Assembly (NCBI GenBank): GCA_964415295.1
Contig: CAYPYN010000003.1
Coordinates: 1 to 64,000, forward strand
Direction: 5' to 3'
Length of the DNA: 64,000 nucleotides
Source: SB21 sp964415295
GTDB taxonomy: Bacteria; CLD3; SB21
Part shown: one piece after another, positions 26,171-36,428 of the stretch
How the letters are laid out: every line of letters starts with the position of its first letter
Numbering within the stretch: the first letter of the stretch is position 1
Translations under genes and position numbers: made by a program
The notes under the pieces: model-generated
The model's input: only the letters and a program-made list of their open reading frames with translations
Databases searched by the model: none
What the model was told of the DNA's origin: nothing

Positions 26171-27058
26171 GTGGAAAAAGTTCCGAATAATTTTCTTGGC
26201 ATTGACAAAAGCCTGAGCGATTATAAAACCGCCAGATTCGCCGTATTACCCGTGCCATACGAAGCAACCACCAGTTATGGAAAAGGAACAAAAAAAGGTC
26301 CCGGGGCGATTATTGCGGCATCGCAACTGGTGGAATTCTACGACGAGGAACTCGATCGGGACTCGGTACGTGATTTTGGTATTGCCACGCTGAAACCTTT
26401 AGCCTTCAAATCGGCCAAAGGAGTCAAAGCGTTGGCGATGATCGAAAAGGCCGTGGGAAAAATTCTGGATGACGGCAAGTTTCCTGTGAGTCTTGGCGGG
26501 GAACATACGGTTACCGGTCCTATTGTTAAAGCGTTTCACAACAAATTCGGCGACGATTTTTCCGTGCTCCAGATCGACGCCCATTCGGATCTCCGGGAAA
26601 CTTACGGTGGAACCCCGTACAGCCATGCCTGCGTCATGAAGAGGATTTGGGACTTTCACAAGAGCATCGTGCAAATCGGGATCCGTGCGCAATGCATGGA
26701 GGAAAGGGAACTCATAGTTCAAAACAATATCCAAACATTTTACGCAAAGGATATCTGCGGCCGGACCGAATGGATGACCGGTGCCGTGGAAAAGCTGAAA
26801 GACAAGGTCTATATTACCATCGACTGCGACGGACTGGATCCCAGTATCATTCCTGCTACAGGGACACCGGAGCCGGGCGGATTGGGATGGTTTGAAACGC
26901 TGCGGTTCCTGAAGCACGTCTGCGAAAAAAGACAAGTGATTGGATTTGATATCGTGGAACTTTCGCCTTCTAAAGAATCACCTATTTCCGACTACAATCT
27001 GGCCAAGATGGCCTACCGACTGATGGGATACGTATTTTCCGGAGACCATCGTGCGTAA
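26171..27058 (+). CDS. speB: Agmatinase / ureohydrolase
   Basis: A 295-residue ureohydrolase, most like agmatinase (agmatine to putrescine and urea). The binuclear Mn site is visible: GGEHT (first His), QIDAHSDLRETY, SHACVMKRIWD, and DCDGLDPSIIPATGTPEPGG. YEATTSYGKGTKKGPGAI near the N-terminus is typical of SpeB. The start codon is GTG, with AAAGGAG 8 bases upstream. Its stop overlaps the next gene by 8 bases. Specificity is inferred from family resemblance; arginase or guanidinobutyrase is less likely. Confidence 0.92.
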   Translation: MEKVPNNFLGIDKSLSDYKTARFAVLPVPYEATTSYGKGTKKGPGAIIAASQLVEFYDEELDRDSVRDFGIATLKPLAFKSAKGVKALAMIEKAVGKILDDGKFPVSLGGEHTVTGPIVKAFHNKFGDDFSVLQIDAHSDLRETYGGTPYSHACVMKRIWDFHKSIVQIGIRAQCMEERELIVQNNIQTFYAKDICGRTEWMTGAVEKLKDKVYITIDCDGLDPSIIPATGTPEPGGLGWFETLRFLKHVCEKRQVIGFDIVELSPSKESPISDYNLAKMAYRLMGYVFSGDHRA

Positions 27059-27626
27059 AAAGATGGCTGTTTATTGCTCCTCCAGCGATGCGGTGGATGA
27101 CATATATTACCGGGCGGCCGAAGAGCTTGGGAAGGAAATGTGCCGTTACGGGTACGATCTGGTTTTTGGGGGCAGCCGGGTAGGTCTGATGGGACGGCTT
27201 GCCAGATCGGTCAAAGATGGCGGAGGCCATGTGACAGGCGTGATACCTGAGTTCATCAGAGATAAAGGCATCGCCTTCGAAGACGCGGATGAATTGATCG
27301 TAACTGCAAGCATGCGGGAAAGAAAGAGTTTTATCGAAGAGAGATCCGACGTTTTTGTTGCGATGCCGGGCGGTTTCGGCACTTTGGACGAGGTTGTGGA
27401 GATCCTGACCCTAAAACAACTCCAGATTCATACTAAACCCATTGTTCTGTTAAATCTGGAAGGATTCTACGAACCATTAAATGAGTTCTTCGAGAGCCTG
27501 TATCAGAAACGGTTCGCCAAGGAAGGCCACAGGGACTTTTATTTTTTGGCCAACTCCTGCCGGGATATCTTCGAATTCTTGAATTTTTATGTTCCTCCTG
27601 TCCCTCAAAGCAAGTGGTTTGGATAG
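27051..27626 (+). CDS. LOG-family cytokinin-type phosphoribohydrolase
   Basis: A 191-residue LOG-family enzyme, formerly called a lysine-decarboxylase-like protein, that releases free base from nucleoside 5'-monophosphates. The signature PGGFGTLDE is present, together with FGGSRVGLMG and the conserved M-R-E-R-K-S. The GTG at 27051 overlaps the agmatinase stop and is preceded by GGAG at 27041-27044, so translation is coupled. Pairing with agmatinase probably reflects operon economy rather than a shared pathway. Confidence 0.92.
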   Translation: MRKKMAVYCSSSDAVDDIYYRAAEELGKEMCRYGYDLVFGGSRVGLMGRLARSVKDGGGHVTGVIPEFIRDKGIAFEDADELIVTASMRERKSFIEERSDVFVAMPGGFGTLDEVVEILTLKQLQIHTKPIVLLNLEGFYEPLNEFFESLYQKRFAKEGHRDFYFLANSCRDIFEFLNFYVPPVPQSKWFG

Positions 27627-27683
27627 GAGCAGTTTTCCCGTCCAGCCGATGAGTTAATCTTATACTAAACTTAAATTTAAAAC

Positions 27684-27712
27684 TTGACTTCATATGTAAA
27701 AAAAACTACATT
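27684..27712 (+). promoter_or_regulatory. Promoter of the large TPR/motor cluster
   Basis: TTGACT, a 17-base spacer and TACATT (27707-27712). The leader is about 110 bases. It is one of the better matches to the window consensus. Confidence 0.6.
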
Positions 27713-27827
27713 TCGCTTGATAAAATAAAGCCCTTTTCATGTCTTTCTTTTTGTGCGGCTTGGGGGTGTAAAAAGACCCCGTGCCGTGTCCGTATTTTCA
27801 ATTCAAAACGAATGTTTGAGGCGATTT

Positions 27828-30647
27828 ATGCAAAGATCTAGAAACCCAGTCCGGCGGATATCGGCCATAGCTGTTACGTTAGGGCTCGGGCTTGTGTTCA
27901 CCGGGGACGTTTTCTCGCAGAAGTCGGACAAGGAGATAAGACAAGAATATCGTACCAGTGTGAGTCAATACATACAAAGTCTGGACGAAAGTTTTGCCTA
28001 CCGCTATCTTGACAATGAGCTTCTACTTCTGGATCTGATGTCGTCCATCAGAGGCGAATACAAATACCGCAAAGACAAAAAACTGATTAAACCTTCGTCT
28101 GAGCCTAAACTGGCTCTTCCGCTCTCCAGGGATTCCATTCGCGCAAAGCTCAAGACGGTGCGGGACAATCTCAATCTGATGAAGAAGAAAAATTATCTCA
28201 TGCCGGGATTTACCAGCCAGGCCGGTCTCAATGAGCTGCACATGGAATATCAGAAGCTCTACGGTATGGATCACGAATTGACCCGGATCGAAGCGTTGGG
28301 GATTCGTGACCGCCTGATCAAAAGCGGGGAGAATGATCAGGTTCGTTCGATGTTCAACCGTCAGCTTAAACAGGCCTTCAAAAGATTCAAAGAAGGCAGT
28401 TATACCGTGTCGGCCGCGGAATTCAAAGACATCCTCGATACTTACAAGACTTATTTTACCGAATGGGACGACATTACGTATTATCTTGGGGAGAGTTATT
28501 ACCGCATGAAAGATTTCGGGAATGCTGAAGATGCTTTCTTCAAGCTGGTCACCGATTATCCTTCGTCTCCGTTCGTCGAGCGGTCCCTTAATCGGTTGGT
28601 TGTGATGAGTTATATTCAGACCGACCGTAATAAGACGCAGAAATATTTTGCCGAATTTGAAGCCAAGGTTCAGGCCGGAAAAAAGAAGGATGTGGAGTAT
28701 AACCAGCCTTTTTATTTGGCGGGACTGACTTTATTCAAGACTTCGGATTACACGGCCTCCATTGGGATTCTGAACAAGATCCCCAAGACTTCCCGCTACT
28801 ATTATCCGGCTAAGTACGTGATGGGGCATGCGTATGCCAACCTTGAAACATATCCGGAAGCCATCGAGCAGTTCGAGTCGGTCGCCAAGCTGGAAGCCAA
28901 CAGTAAAGGATTCAGCGTTGAGTTACAGAAACAGCTGAAGGATCTGGCTCAGTTAAAACTGGCTTTTATCAAGTTCGAACTAACGACCAACGGACAGAAG
29001 CTCAAAGCGGTTTATCCTCACATCAAATTGATCCCGGCCGCATCCGAATTTCATGACGCGGCTCTCTTAGCTCTTTCGTGGTCGGCACTGAAAGATAACG
29101 ATATCGATACGGCGCGAACTTACGTGGATTCTCTCCTGAGAACTTATCCGGCTTCGGATTATTATTATGAAGCCAAGACGTTGCTGGGCAACATACAGGT
29201 TTTGGATCCTACATTGTCGGACAAGGACAGGGAGCTTCTTGCCGTCGACGCTTACAATTACGTGGCTGGTGCAACGGAAGCCAAGTACCTCGCAGACCAG
29301 TTTGTGACCGAGAGGGACTCCTCAATGAAGATTTTGGCCCAGCTGGACGAGGCGAGAACGATCGCACGATTGCGCAACGACAGTTTGGCGTATGTCAATT
29401 ATACGACGTTATATGATAAGTTGGAATTGGCTATGTCCAATAATGGGTTTATGAAGGCCATTTCCAGAGATACGCGTTCGGCCGGCTATTATCAGACGAT
29501 GTCCAATCTCATCAGCAAAATACGGGTAACGGAAGGAAAACTTAAGAACGCTGAGGAAAAGAAGGATCAGGCTGAGATCAATAAGCTCAACAAAGAATTG
29601 ACCGGTTACCTCAATGAGTTCCAATCGATCGGCGGAGAGAAATTTCTCGAACAGGCTTATGCGAGCGGCGATACGAGCGCCACAACCGGCGATCTGATGG
29701 CCAATGTGGAAACCCAAAGCTATTTCTCGCTTCACAAAGTGCCGCGCTCCATCAGCGAGATCGATGCGCGTAACAAGTCTCTGATGGCTCTCAAGGATAA
29801 GATTTCGCGCGAAAAAGAAATGATACAAAATCAACTGATCACGATCGATAATCTGATGGTTACCGCAAAGGAAAAGAACCGGGAAGCTTCTCTCGTGAAA
29901 CTTCAGTATGAACGGAATAAACTGGCTGATCTGTATTACCGGCTGAGCGATTACGAGGTCATGCTTTTCACGGAAGACCCGATTGAGAATTATGTGGATC
30001 TTGATACCTGGGGCGATTTTGCAAGTTACGGCCGGAACAATATTACTTATGTGATCAATACCACCAAGAACGAGACCATAAAAGACCTGGCCCGCGCCGC
30101 GTCTCAGATTGACAAGATCCTTCTCACCAGGAAGAAGAATTATGAGAGTAAGATCGCTGCGATCGAAGAAGAGATCAAGCTGAAAGAACAGGAGATACGG
30201 GATAAAGAGCTGCAGGAAATGAGGGCTTCGCAGAAACAGTTCTTCGAAAAAGAGTTTTTCCAGGCCAAAGCCACTGAGAAACCGGAAGCGGATCCGTTTG
30301 ATTATAAGGACCTCGTGCCTGAAGTGGTAGTCATACCGCAGGACACGATCAAGGAAGAGCCTGTTGAAACCCCGGCCGAGGAAGAGATCGAAACCGAGAC
30401 AACCGCGCCGGACACGGCCGCTAAAACCGGTACGGAAGAAATCAAAAGCGGTGAAACACCCGTTGAGAACGCGTCTTCCGACAGTACGTCGGAAAACGGC
30501 GGGGGCGGCCAGGAAAATGGTGAGATGTCTTATTATATGGAATATTCGAATTCTTACGAACAGACCTATGCCTATTCCGGCCATCATGCGGTCTGGCGGG
30601 ATCGGTCCAGTCAACTACGTATTTACAGAAGCTTCATAGAATCATAA
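27828..30647 (+). CDS. Large periplasmic TPR and coiled-coil protein
   Basis: A 939-residue exported protein. The start chosen is the ATG at 27828 with GAGG six bases upstream; an in-frame TTG at 27753 would add 25 residues and spoil the signal peptide (ISAIAVTLGLGLVFTG, ending near VFSQ). Helical repeats of TPR type fill about 180-480 (YYLGESYYRMKDFGNAEDAFFKL, YVMGHAYANLETYPEAIEQFE). A coiled-coil region follows at about 540-830 (KLKNAEEKKDQAEINKLNKEL, EEEIKLKEQEIRDKELQEM). The last 100 residues are an acidic Glu/Thr/Pro linker and a Tyr-rich tail. It looks like a scaffold, not an enzyme. Its stop overlaps the next start by one base. It is the first gene of the ExbB/ExbD/AgmX-type cluster. 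Confidence 0.85.
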   Translation: MQRSRNPVRRISAIAVTLGLGLVFTGDVFSQKSDKEIRQEYRTSVSQYIQSLDESFAYRYLDNELLLLDLMSSIRGEYKYRKDKKLIKPSSEPKLALPLSRDSIRAKLKTVRDNLNLMKKKNYLMPGFTSQAGLNELHMEYQKLYGMDHELTRIEALGIRDRLIKSGENDQVRSMFNRQLKQAFKRFKEGSYTVSAAEFKDILDTYKTYFTEWDDITYYLGESYYRMKDFGNAEDAFFKLVTDYPSSPFVERSLNRLVVMSYIQTDRNKTQKYFAEFEAKVQAGKKKDVEYNQPFYLAGLTLFKTSDYTASIGILNKIPKTSRYYYPAKYVMGHAYANLETYPEAIEQFESVAKLEANSKGFSVELQKQLKDLAQLKLAFIKFELTTNGQKLKAVYPHIKLIPAASEFHDAALLALSWSALKDNDIDTARTYVDSLLRTYPASDYYYEAKTLLGNIQVLDPTLSDKDRELLAVDAYNYVAGATEAKYLADQFVTERDSSMKILAQLDEARTIARLRNDSLAYVNYTTLYDKLELAMSNNGFMKAISRDTRSAGYYQTMSNLISKIRVTEGKLKNAEEKKDQAEINKLNKELTGYLNEFQSIGGEKFLEQAYASGDTSATTGDLMANVETQSYFSLHKVPRSISEIDARNKSLMALKDKISREKEMIQNQLITIDNLMVTAKEKNREASLVKLQYERNKLADLYYRLSDYEVMLFTEDPIENYVDLDTWGDFASYGRNNITYVINTTKNETIKDLARAASQIDKILLTRKKNYESKIAAIEEEIKLKEQEIRDKELQEMRASQKQFFEKEFFQAKATEKPEADPFDYKDLVPEVVVIPQDTIKEEPVETPAEEEIETETTAPDTAAKTGTEEIKSGETPVENASSDSTSENGGGGQENGEMSYYMEYSNSYEQTYAYSGHHAVWRDRSSQLRIYRSFIES

Positions 30648-33600
30648 TGGAATATCTTATGAAAAAAACCTTACATACAGTTTTTCTGTCGGCGTGCGTG
30701 CTCGCCTTGGCGGCGTTTGGCAGCGTCAGAATCCATGGTCAGGATAACACGGCAAAGAACTATGATTCTTTAGCTCTTGAGAATGTTTCCAGTGAGGACC
30801 TTCTTAAACTAAAAGAAGAGATCGAAGGCCAAAAGACCAAACTGGAGACGGAAAGACTCGAGCTTCTGGACAAAGGATTGAAACAAAGCAAGGAGTATCT
30901 TGAGAAGGTAAGCGTAAGCTCGACCTCCACGGCGCTCGTTCTCCTTCAGCGCGCGGAATATCTCGTATCGGTATTAAATGATAATTTCCAAACGATTGTG
31001 GATTCGATCGCCACTGAAAACGGCCAGCGGTTAGCGGAATGGGATCGTTTGCGCGAAGAGAAGCGTCAACAGTGGGTGAACGAGGGTAAGAAAGACAAAG
31101 AACTTGAAGAATTGTTGGATGGGATCGAGCCTCCGAAGACATTGCCGGAACCGGAAATGGATTATTCCGACGTATTGAAAACGTTCCAGCAATTGATCGA
31201 AAATTATCCGGAAAGCCAGTACGTCGTCGATGCCATGTACAATATTGCGTATATCCGTGAACAGGAAGGTAATCAGCTGAGATCACGTGCCCTGTCGTAT
31301 CCTGAGCAGGAGACGCGGTGGAAGCAGGAATCGGAGAAGAAACAAAGAGAGGCCCTGAAGATCTATCAGGACTTAGCCATTCGTTTTCCCGACAGCAAAT
31401 ATGCGCCGGAGGCATACAACCGTATCGCGGAGTATTATTTTCTCCGCGGCGGAGATGCGGATCTGCAGAAAGCTATCAAGAACTACAGTAAGGTCCTGGA
31501 CTACCCGACGGCTGAGCGTTTCCCGGAAGCCGTGTACAAACTGGCGTGGACGCACTACCGGCTTGGTAATTATCCTCAGGCGATCAGTTATTTTACATAT
31601 CTGATTGATGATGTCGATTCTTCGAAATATTATAACAATGAAACACAGGAACTCGATGTCGAAGCGCTGGTCTATATCGGGATCAGTTTCAACCGTTGGG
31701 CGGAGCAGATCGACCTGGCGCAGGGAACCAACGAGGGCGGTTACCGTTTGATCAAGTCGTATATTGATGAGGCCAAGCTGAGTGACAAGCGTTATGCGCC
31801 GGAGATCATGTGGCAATTGGGTGAATCGTATAATTTAGAACAAAAAGACACATTGGCTCTTTATGCCTACAAGAGCATGGTCCAGAATTATCCTCTTTTC
31901 TGGCGGGCGCCGGAAGCGCAATATAAGATTATCGCCACGTATGACCGTCTTTCGAGGTCTTACACGGATAAAGCCGTGGCCAAGGCTTTGCTTGATAGCG
32001 TGATTGATAACCGTTACAAGTTATACAACGCCTATAAACCTAATTCCGAATGGTCCAAGGCGCAGGAAGATAAAGAGATCGTCGCCAAAGGTAACCGTAT
32101 GGCGCGCGACGTTTTGGTTGAGAACATCTTCTATTTCTACGGTGAGGCGCAAGCCTCCAACGATCTGGCCGATTGGAAGACGGCCATGGTTTTCAGCCGC
32201 GAATTTATCAAATATTTCCCTGTGGATACCAACGCCTATTTCTTCCATTACAATCTGGCTTTCATTCAGTACCGTTTCTTCGGTCTTCTGGACTCCGCTT
32301 ACGAAGATTACGTAAAGGTGGCGACCATTTATCCGCAGGATCTTTACCGCTACAATGCGGCGATGACGGCTTATACTATCGCGGATTCGTTGTACCGGAA
32401 AACGCCTTATAAGAAACCGGCGAACGCACCGGCCGACAGTATCATTCCGTTGAATCCGGGGGAAGAGAAGCTGATCGATGCGATCAACAGTTACGCGCGT
32501 ATTTTCTCGGATACGGTTTCCCAATATCCGGTGGACTCGCTGGGTAATCCTAAACCGGTCATGGGAACGCCGGGCCGTAAGACGCCGGATTTTCTCGCGT
32601 ATGCCGGTCAGATATATTACAATCATAACGATTTCAACCGATCGGGCCAGTATTTTAACACGATCGTCACGAGATATCCCAACAGCGACAAAGCGCAGAT
32701 ATCCCAGCAGTATTTGATGCAGACCTATTATGACCGCAAGGATTTTCGCAGTTCGGAAATAGTCGCTGCCCGCCTTTTGAACGCTTCGACCTCCAGCAAG
32801 GAGCAAAAAGAGCAGGCGCGGAACGTCGTATTCTATTCGATCTACAAACGCGGCGAAGACTTCCAGGCCAACAAAGAATCGGCCAAGGCGGCTCGTGAAT
32901 TTCAGAGAGCGTTTGAAGAAGGCACGAAGATCGGATATTCCAAACGCGACGACCGTGCGCTGGCGCTCTTCAAATCAGGTATTGAATACGGCAATTCCAA
33001 AGAACTGAAACGTTCCATCAAGTCGTTCGAGATGTACGCGGATTCCTTCCCGGACCTTAAGGACGCTCCTAATGCTCTGTGGAACGTGCAATCGACCTAC
33101 GCCGACCTCAAAGAGATGAAGCCGGCCGCTAAAACGGCGGAACGTCTGGCGGATAATTATCCAAGTTATTCCGTTAATAACGGCGCCGCAACGGCGGAGA
33201 TCGCTTTGTATAATGCGGAGTACTATCTGGAGCAAGCCGCCAAACGCGCCAATGCACAGGGAGATTCCGTCGAAGGCAAGGCGATGAACAGCGAGGCCAT
33301 TCGTGTCAGCGAAAAATTCGTGAAGCGTTATCCGAAATCGGAATACGCTTCCACGATGGATTTCGGCATTGCCAACCTGTATTTCCTTATCGGCGAAGAA
33401 GAACGGGCATATCAGAAATACCGGCAGTTCGCCGCCACGTTCCCCAACGACAAACGCAACGTGCAGGCGTTGTACGACGTCGGTATGAACCATTTGCGTA
33501 AGAACCGACGTGTGGAAGCAACTTCTGCATTCCGCGACGCTTTGAAGAAGAGCGATGAATTGAAACGTATCAATCTTGATTTCAATAAATATTTCTCTTC

Positions 33601-35878
33601 CGAAGCGGCCTACGAACTGGCCCGCATGCGGTATGAGGACTTTTCCAAGATACAGCTGCGCGAACCGGGCGTGGAATACAAGGAAGAGATGAAGATCGCG
33701 ATCGTAAAAGAACTCATGACTTTGTACGAGGCCGTGACCACGTACGCCCAGATCCGGACCTATGAAGCGACGTATTACAGAGGCCTTGTCAGAGAAGAGG
33801 CCGGCGACGCTTTGGCGACGAAGCAGTTTGCTTTGGAACGGGACCTCGTCAAGCAGATCCAGGCTCAGAAGGACGCCTACTCTGTGGCCTCCCAGGCTTA
33901 TCGCGGCGCGGTAGAGGAATATAAGAACGCGTACACTTTCCTCGATAAAGCCAATGAGAAATTCCTGAACGATCAGAAGGCGATCCTGGATTCGGCCAAC
34001 CGCCTCTATCCCAAGAGTCCCGATTCGGCGCAATTAGTTTATAAATGGGCATGGGAAGGCCGAACGGCTAAGGAAAAAGAATTCTCCAAAGCGCGTCAGC
34101 AGGAATTGGCGATCCAGTATCGGGATCTCTCCAGATCCAAGGTCTCGCGTATCCTGTACGCGGTAGCTAATGCGAAGAAACTGATTCTCGAAACCTACCT
34201 TAATGCGCCCGTGCCGGCAGATTTCAAGCCGGGAACACTGGAGTATGTCAGTTACCTTCAGCAGATCCTGGGTAAAGCCATCCTTCCGTCGGTCAACGAT
34301 GCCATTGCGGCATTTGAGACGGCCGTTAAGGAGATGGACTCGCTCGGTATCAGTGACAAGTATACCAGCGAATGCCGCCGCAATATTGTTCGTTTCACCG
34401 GCATCGTCCCTGGTGAATTGTCCAAGCTGGCCTTTATCACCATGCAATATTATAAAGACAATTCCGATCATTACCGCGAGGTTGTGGCCGGCGGCGAGAA
34501 CTATATAGACAAGAAGACGGGAAAAGATTTCTATACTATTTTTTATGAGATCCCGATAGAAATGAATACGTACATTTCGCAATTCGCTAAACCGATCGGC
34601 GAGCAAACGATCAAGACCTATGCGAATGCCGTTAAACAAGCGAAAGCGAAAAATATGTTTAACGAAGATGCCAGACAGATCCAGCGTGAAATGTTCGAAT
34701 TTGCGTATCAGTTCGCCAGACTCAATTATTCGGAAGCCGATACGGCCGATAAATATTATAAAGGATATGAAGCGGAGTACTTCAAGAAGCAGTCCGATGA
34801 GACATTTATTTATCTGAGCGAAGCGAGTGCGACCTATAGCCAGGTGCTCAACTTTGCGAGGGAGAATGCGCGCGGCGTACTTGAAGAGGCCTTCAATTCG
34901 GCGACCGATTTGGAACTCGTCCGACTCGAACAGGATCCCAACGGCGCTGAAGGCGATAACATAGCCGTCACAGAGGACCTTTCTACGAAGCGAATTTTGT
35001 CTCTTTTGGGCAAATACGATCAGTACTATGCCAAACTGTTGCAGTTGAAGTCCATCACCCGAACCTACGCTTCTAATTACGACGACTGGTACTCCAACAA
35101 CAAATACTTTGAATCTTGGCAGACCCCGGTTTACAATGATCTCAGCTGGTACAACGCATCCAATCCGCCCAATACCGAGATCGTGGCGCACGCGGTCTTA
35201 GATACCAATTTCGCCTATCCATTGTGGTTGGGCCTTGGGCAGTCGGTGACCAAACCCGTTCTGCCGAAATATGTTCCGCCAAGCGAGGTGATACCGGTGG
35301 ACACCGCGGTCGGTGTTGTCCCGACCGATTCGGCCTCGGCCACTCCGATAACTCCGGATACGGCCTCGGTAGATACATCCGAAACCAAGTCGTATCTGAC
35401 CGGTCAGGGCTCCGTCCTCGCATCGTGGATGGTGCAGGATACAACGGCGAAACCGGTTTATACCCAGGATGCGATCAAGAAACAATTGGATACGGCCAAA
35501 GTAGTGTATTTCCGCAAAACCTTTAATATTACCGGTAACCCTCAGGGTGGCCGGTTGTATGTGGCGGTCGACGGAGGATACGACTTCTACCTCAACGGAA
35601 GTTTTATCGGATCATCGCTCCAGGAAAATCCGGATGTCAAAGGTGATTCTCTTGACATACATGACCTTTTCCAGGAAAATTTCGTGCAGGGCAAAAATAT
35701 TCTGGCTGTCGCGGTCCGCGATATTGATACACCCAAGGAACATTACGGCATACGCCTGTTCCTGGAAGTCAACGAAGTGGAAGATATCGCCGCCCAGTTC
35801 GCCGATCCGGCGCTGCCGCCCAACGAACAGCTCAAAGAATTGCTGTACCGTCGCGGCCGCATACTCCAGGGGAGATAA
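30647..35878 (+). CDS. Giant periplasmic TPR protein with C-terminal beta-sandwich
   Basis: A 1743-residue exported protein; the ATG at 30659 (MKKTLHTVFLSACVLALAA) would give the cleanest signal peptide. More than a dozen TPR-like helical pairs run from about residue 180 to 1100 (YVVDAMYNIAYIREQ, APEAYNRIAEYYFLRGG, VYKLAWTHYRLGNYPQAISYF, YASTMDFGIANLYFLIGEEERAYQKY). A long helical section follows, then a Pro/Thr/Asp linker (about 1555-1600) and a galactose-binding-like domain (about 1618-1718: RLYVAVDGGYDFYLNGSFIG, NILAVAVRDID). Size and repeats recall the giant TPR protein GltI/AgmK of myxobacterial gliding, but homology is not demonstrated. The sandwich domain could bind peptidoglycan, glycans or a partner. 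It is translationally coupled to the previous gene. Confidence 0.85.
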   Translation: MEYLMKKTLHTVFLSACVLALAAFGSVRIHGQDNTAKNYDSLALENVSSEDLLKLKEEIEGQKTKLETERLELLDKGLKQSKEYLEKVSVSSTSTALVLLQRAEYLVSVLNDNFQTIVDSIATENGQRLAEWDRLREEKRQQWVNEGKKDKELEELLDGIEPPKTLPEPEMDYSDVLKTFQQLIENYPESQYVVDAMYNIAYIREQEGNQLRSRALSYPEQETRWKQESEKKQREALKIYQDLAIRFPDSKYAPEAYNRIAEYYFLRGGDADLQKAIKNYSKVLDYPTAERFPEAVYKLAWTHYRLGNYPQAISYFTYLIDDVDSSKYYNNETQELDVEALVYIGISFNRWAEQIDLAQGTNEGGYRLIKSYIDEAKLSDKRYAPEIMWQLGESYNLEQKDTLALYAYKSMVQNYPLFWRAPEAQYKIIATYDRLSRSYTDKAVAKALLDSVIDNRYKLYNAYKPNSEWSKAQEDKEIVAKGNRMARDVLVENIFYFYGEAQASNDLADWKTAMVFSREFIKYFPVDTNAYFFHYNLAFIQYRFFGLLDSAYEDYVKVATIYPQDLYRYNAAMTAYTIADSLYRKTPYKKPANAPADSIIPLNPGEEKLIDAINSYARIFSDTVSQYPVDSLGNPKPVMGTPGRKTPDFLAYAGQIYYNHNDFNRSGQYFNTIVTRYPNSDKAQISQQYLMQTYYDRKDFRSSEIVAARLLNASTSSKEQKEQARNVVFYSIYKRGEDFQANKESAKAAREFQRAFEEGTKIGYSKRDDRALALFKSGIEYGNSKELKRSIKSFEMYADSFPDLKDAPNALWNVQSTYADLKEMKPAAKTAERLADNYPSYSVNNGAATAEIALYNAEYYLEQAAKRANAQGDSVEGKAMNSEAIRVSEKFVKRYPKSEYASTMDFGIANLYFLIGEEERAYQKYRQFAATFPNDKRNVQALYDVGMNHLRKNRRVEATSAFRDALKKSDELKRINLDFNKYFSSEAAYELARMRYEDFSKIQLREPGVEYKEEMKIAIVKELMTLYEAVTTYAQIRTYEATYYRGLVREEAGDALATKQFALERDLVKQIQAQKDAYSVASQAYRGAVEEYKNAYTFLDKANEKFLNDQKAILDSANRLYPKSPDSAQLVYKWAWEGRTAKEKEFSKARQQELAIQYRDLSRSKVSRILYAVANAKKLILETYLNAPVPADFKPGTLEYVSYLQQILGKAILPSVNDAIAAFETAVKEMDSLGISDKYTSECRRNIVRFTGIVPGELSKLAFITMQYYKDNSDHYREVVAGGENYIDKKTGKDFYTIFYEIPIEMNTYISQFAKPIGEQTIKTYANAVKQAKAKNMFNEDARQIQREMFEFAYQFARLNYSEADTADKYYKGYEAEYFKKQSDETFIYLSEASATYSQVLNFARENARGVLEEAFNSATDLELVRLEQDPNGAEGDNIAVTEDLSTKRILSLLGKYDQYYAKLLQLKSITRTYASNYDDWYSNNKYFESWQTPVYNDLSWYNASNPPNTEIVAHAVLDTNFAYPLWLGLGQSVTKPVLPKYVPPSEVIPVDTAVGVVPTDSASATPITPDTASVDTSETKSYLTGQGSVLASWMVQDTTAKPVYTQDAIKKQLDTAKVVYFRKTFNITGNPQGGRLYVAVDGGYDFYLNGSFIGSSLQENPDVKGDSLDIHDLFQENFVQGKNILAVAVRDIDTPKEHYGIRLFLEVNEVEDIAAQFADPALPPNEQLKELLYRRGRILQGR

Positions 35879-35890
35879 AAAGGAGATCTT

Positions 35891-36376
35891 ATGACATATA
35901 ACAATTGGATCCTTGCCGGCCTCTTTATAACGGCTTTGGCCTTATTTGCCGCACCGAGTCATTCTTTTGCGCAGGAGGTCAGACATCCGGATATGGAACT
36001 GACCGAGGATGAGAACGGCGAACAGGTTGTCGTGGTCATTGCCACACAAAAAGCGCCCGATCCGAAACTGTACACGGTCAAAGAAGAGCAGGCCGGGGAC
36101 AAAACGATTTTCGTGGTCTATTACAAACCCACTGGTGAAACGGTGTCCTTCTTCACAAAGTCCACGATCAAAGGCAAAGTGGAAGGTCCCGGCGTGTCGT
36201 TGTTTAACCGCCGCGTGGCTCCGGAAATCGAAAAGGTCGTGGGACAAAAATCCTACGATAAAGAGATCAAAAGACGCTATCTCGATCTTGTTTTTATCGA
36301 CAAGGGCGAGTTTCTGAATACCGAATCGGTCGATCTGACCGAAATCGACAAGATCTTGAAAAAAAGACGGAATTGA
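35891..36376 (+). CDS. Small secreted protein of the motor cluster
   Basis: A 161-residue protein with a signal peptide (WILAGLFITALALFAAPSHSFA, cleavage near residue 28). The mature part is about 130 residues, mixed alpha/beta and strongly charged (VVVVIATQKAPDPKLYTVKEE, IFVVYYKPTGETVSFFTKS). No family is recognised. It lies 12 bases after the giant TPR gene with a strong AAGGAG, so it belongs to the same transcript, and it precedes the channel genes. A periplasmic adaptor role is inferred only from position. Confidence 0.75.
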   Translation: MTYNNWILAGLFITALALFAAPSHSFAQEVRHPDMELTEDENGEQVVVVIATQKAPDPKLYTVKEEQAGDKTIFVVYYKPTGETVSFFTKSTIKGKVEGPGVSLFNRRVAPEIEKVVGQKSYDKEIKRRYLDLVFIDKGEFLNTESVDLTEIDKILKKRRN

Positions 36377-36400
36377 CAAATAGGTGGATTAACAAAAAAC

Positions 36401-36428
36401 TTGCATTTCAAAAAAATGTATGTATATT
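36401..36428 (+). promoter_or_regulatory. Internal promoter before the exbB-like gene
   Basis: TTGCAT, a 16-base spacer and TATATT (36423-36428), preceded by ATGTATG exactly as in the korA promoter. It lies in a 182-base AT-rich gap, so the channel genes can be transcribed apart from the TPR genes. Confidence 0.6.

Noticed and set aside
27753..27827. Upstream TTG start of the first large TPR gene
   Set aside because: No ribosome site, and it would put 25 charged residues before a good signal peptide; the ATG at 27828 has GAGG.
29409..30614. 401-codon - strand open frame opposite the first TPR gene
   Set aside because: Antisense shadow caused by codon use of the helical repeats; no domain recognised.
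32975..35191. Two long - strand open frames (352 and 385 codons) opposite the giant TPR gene
   Set aside because: Shadows; the + strand frame has a signal peptide and repeats.
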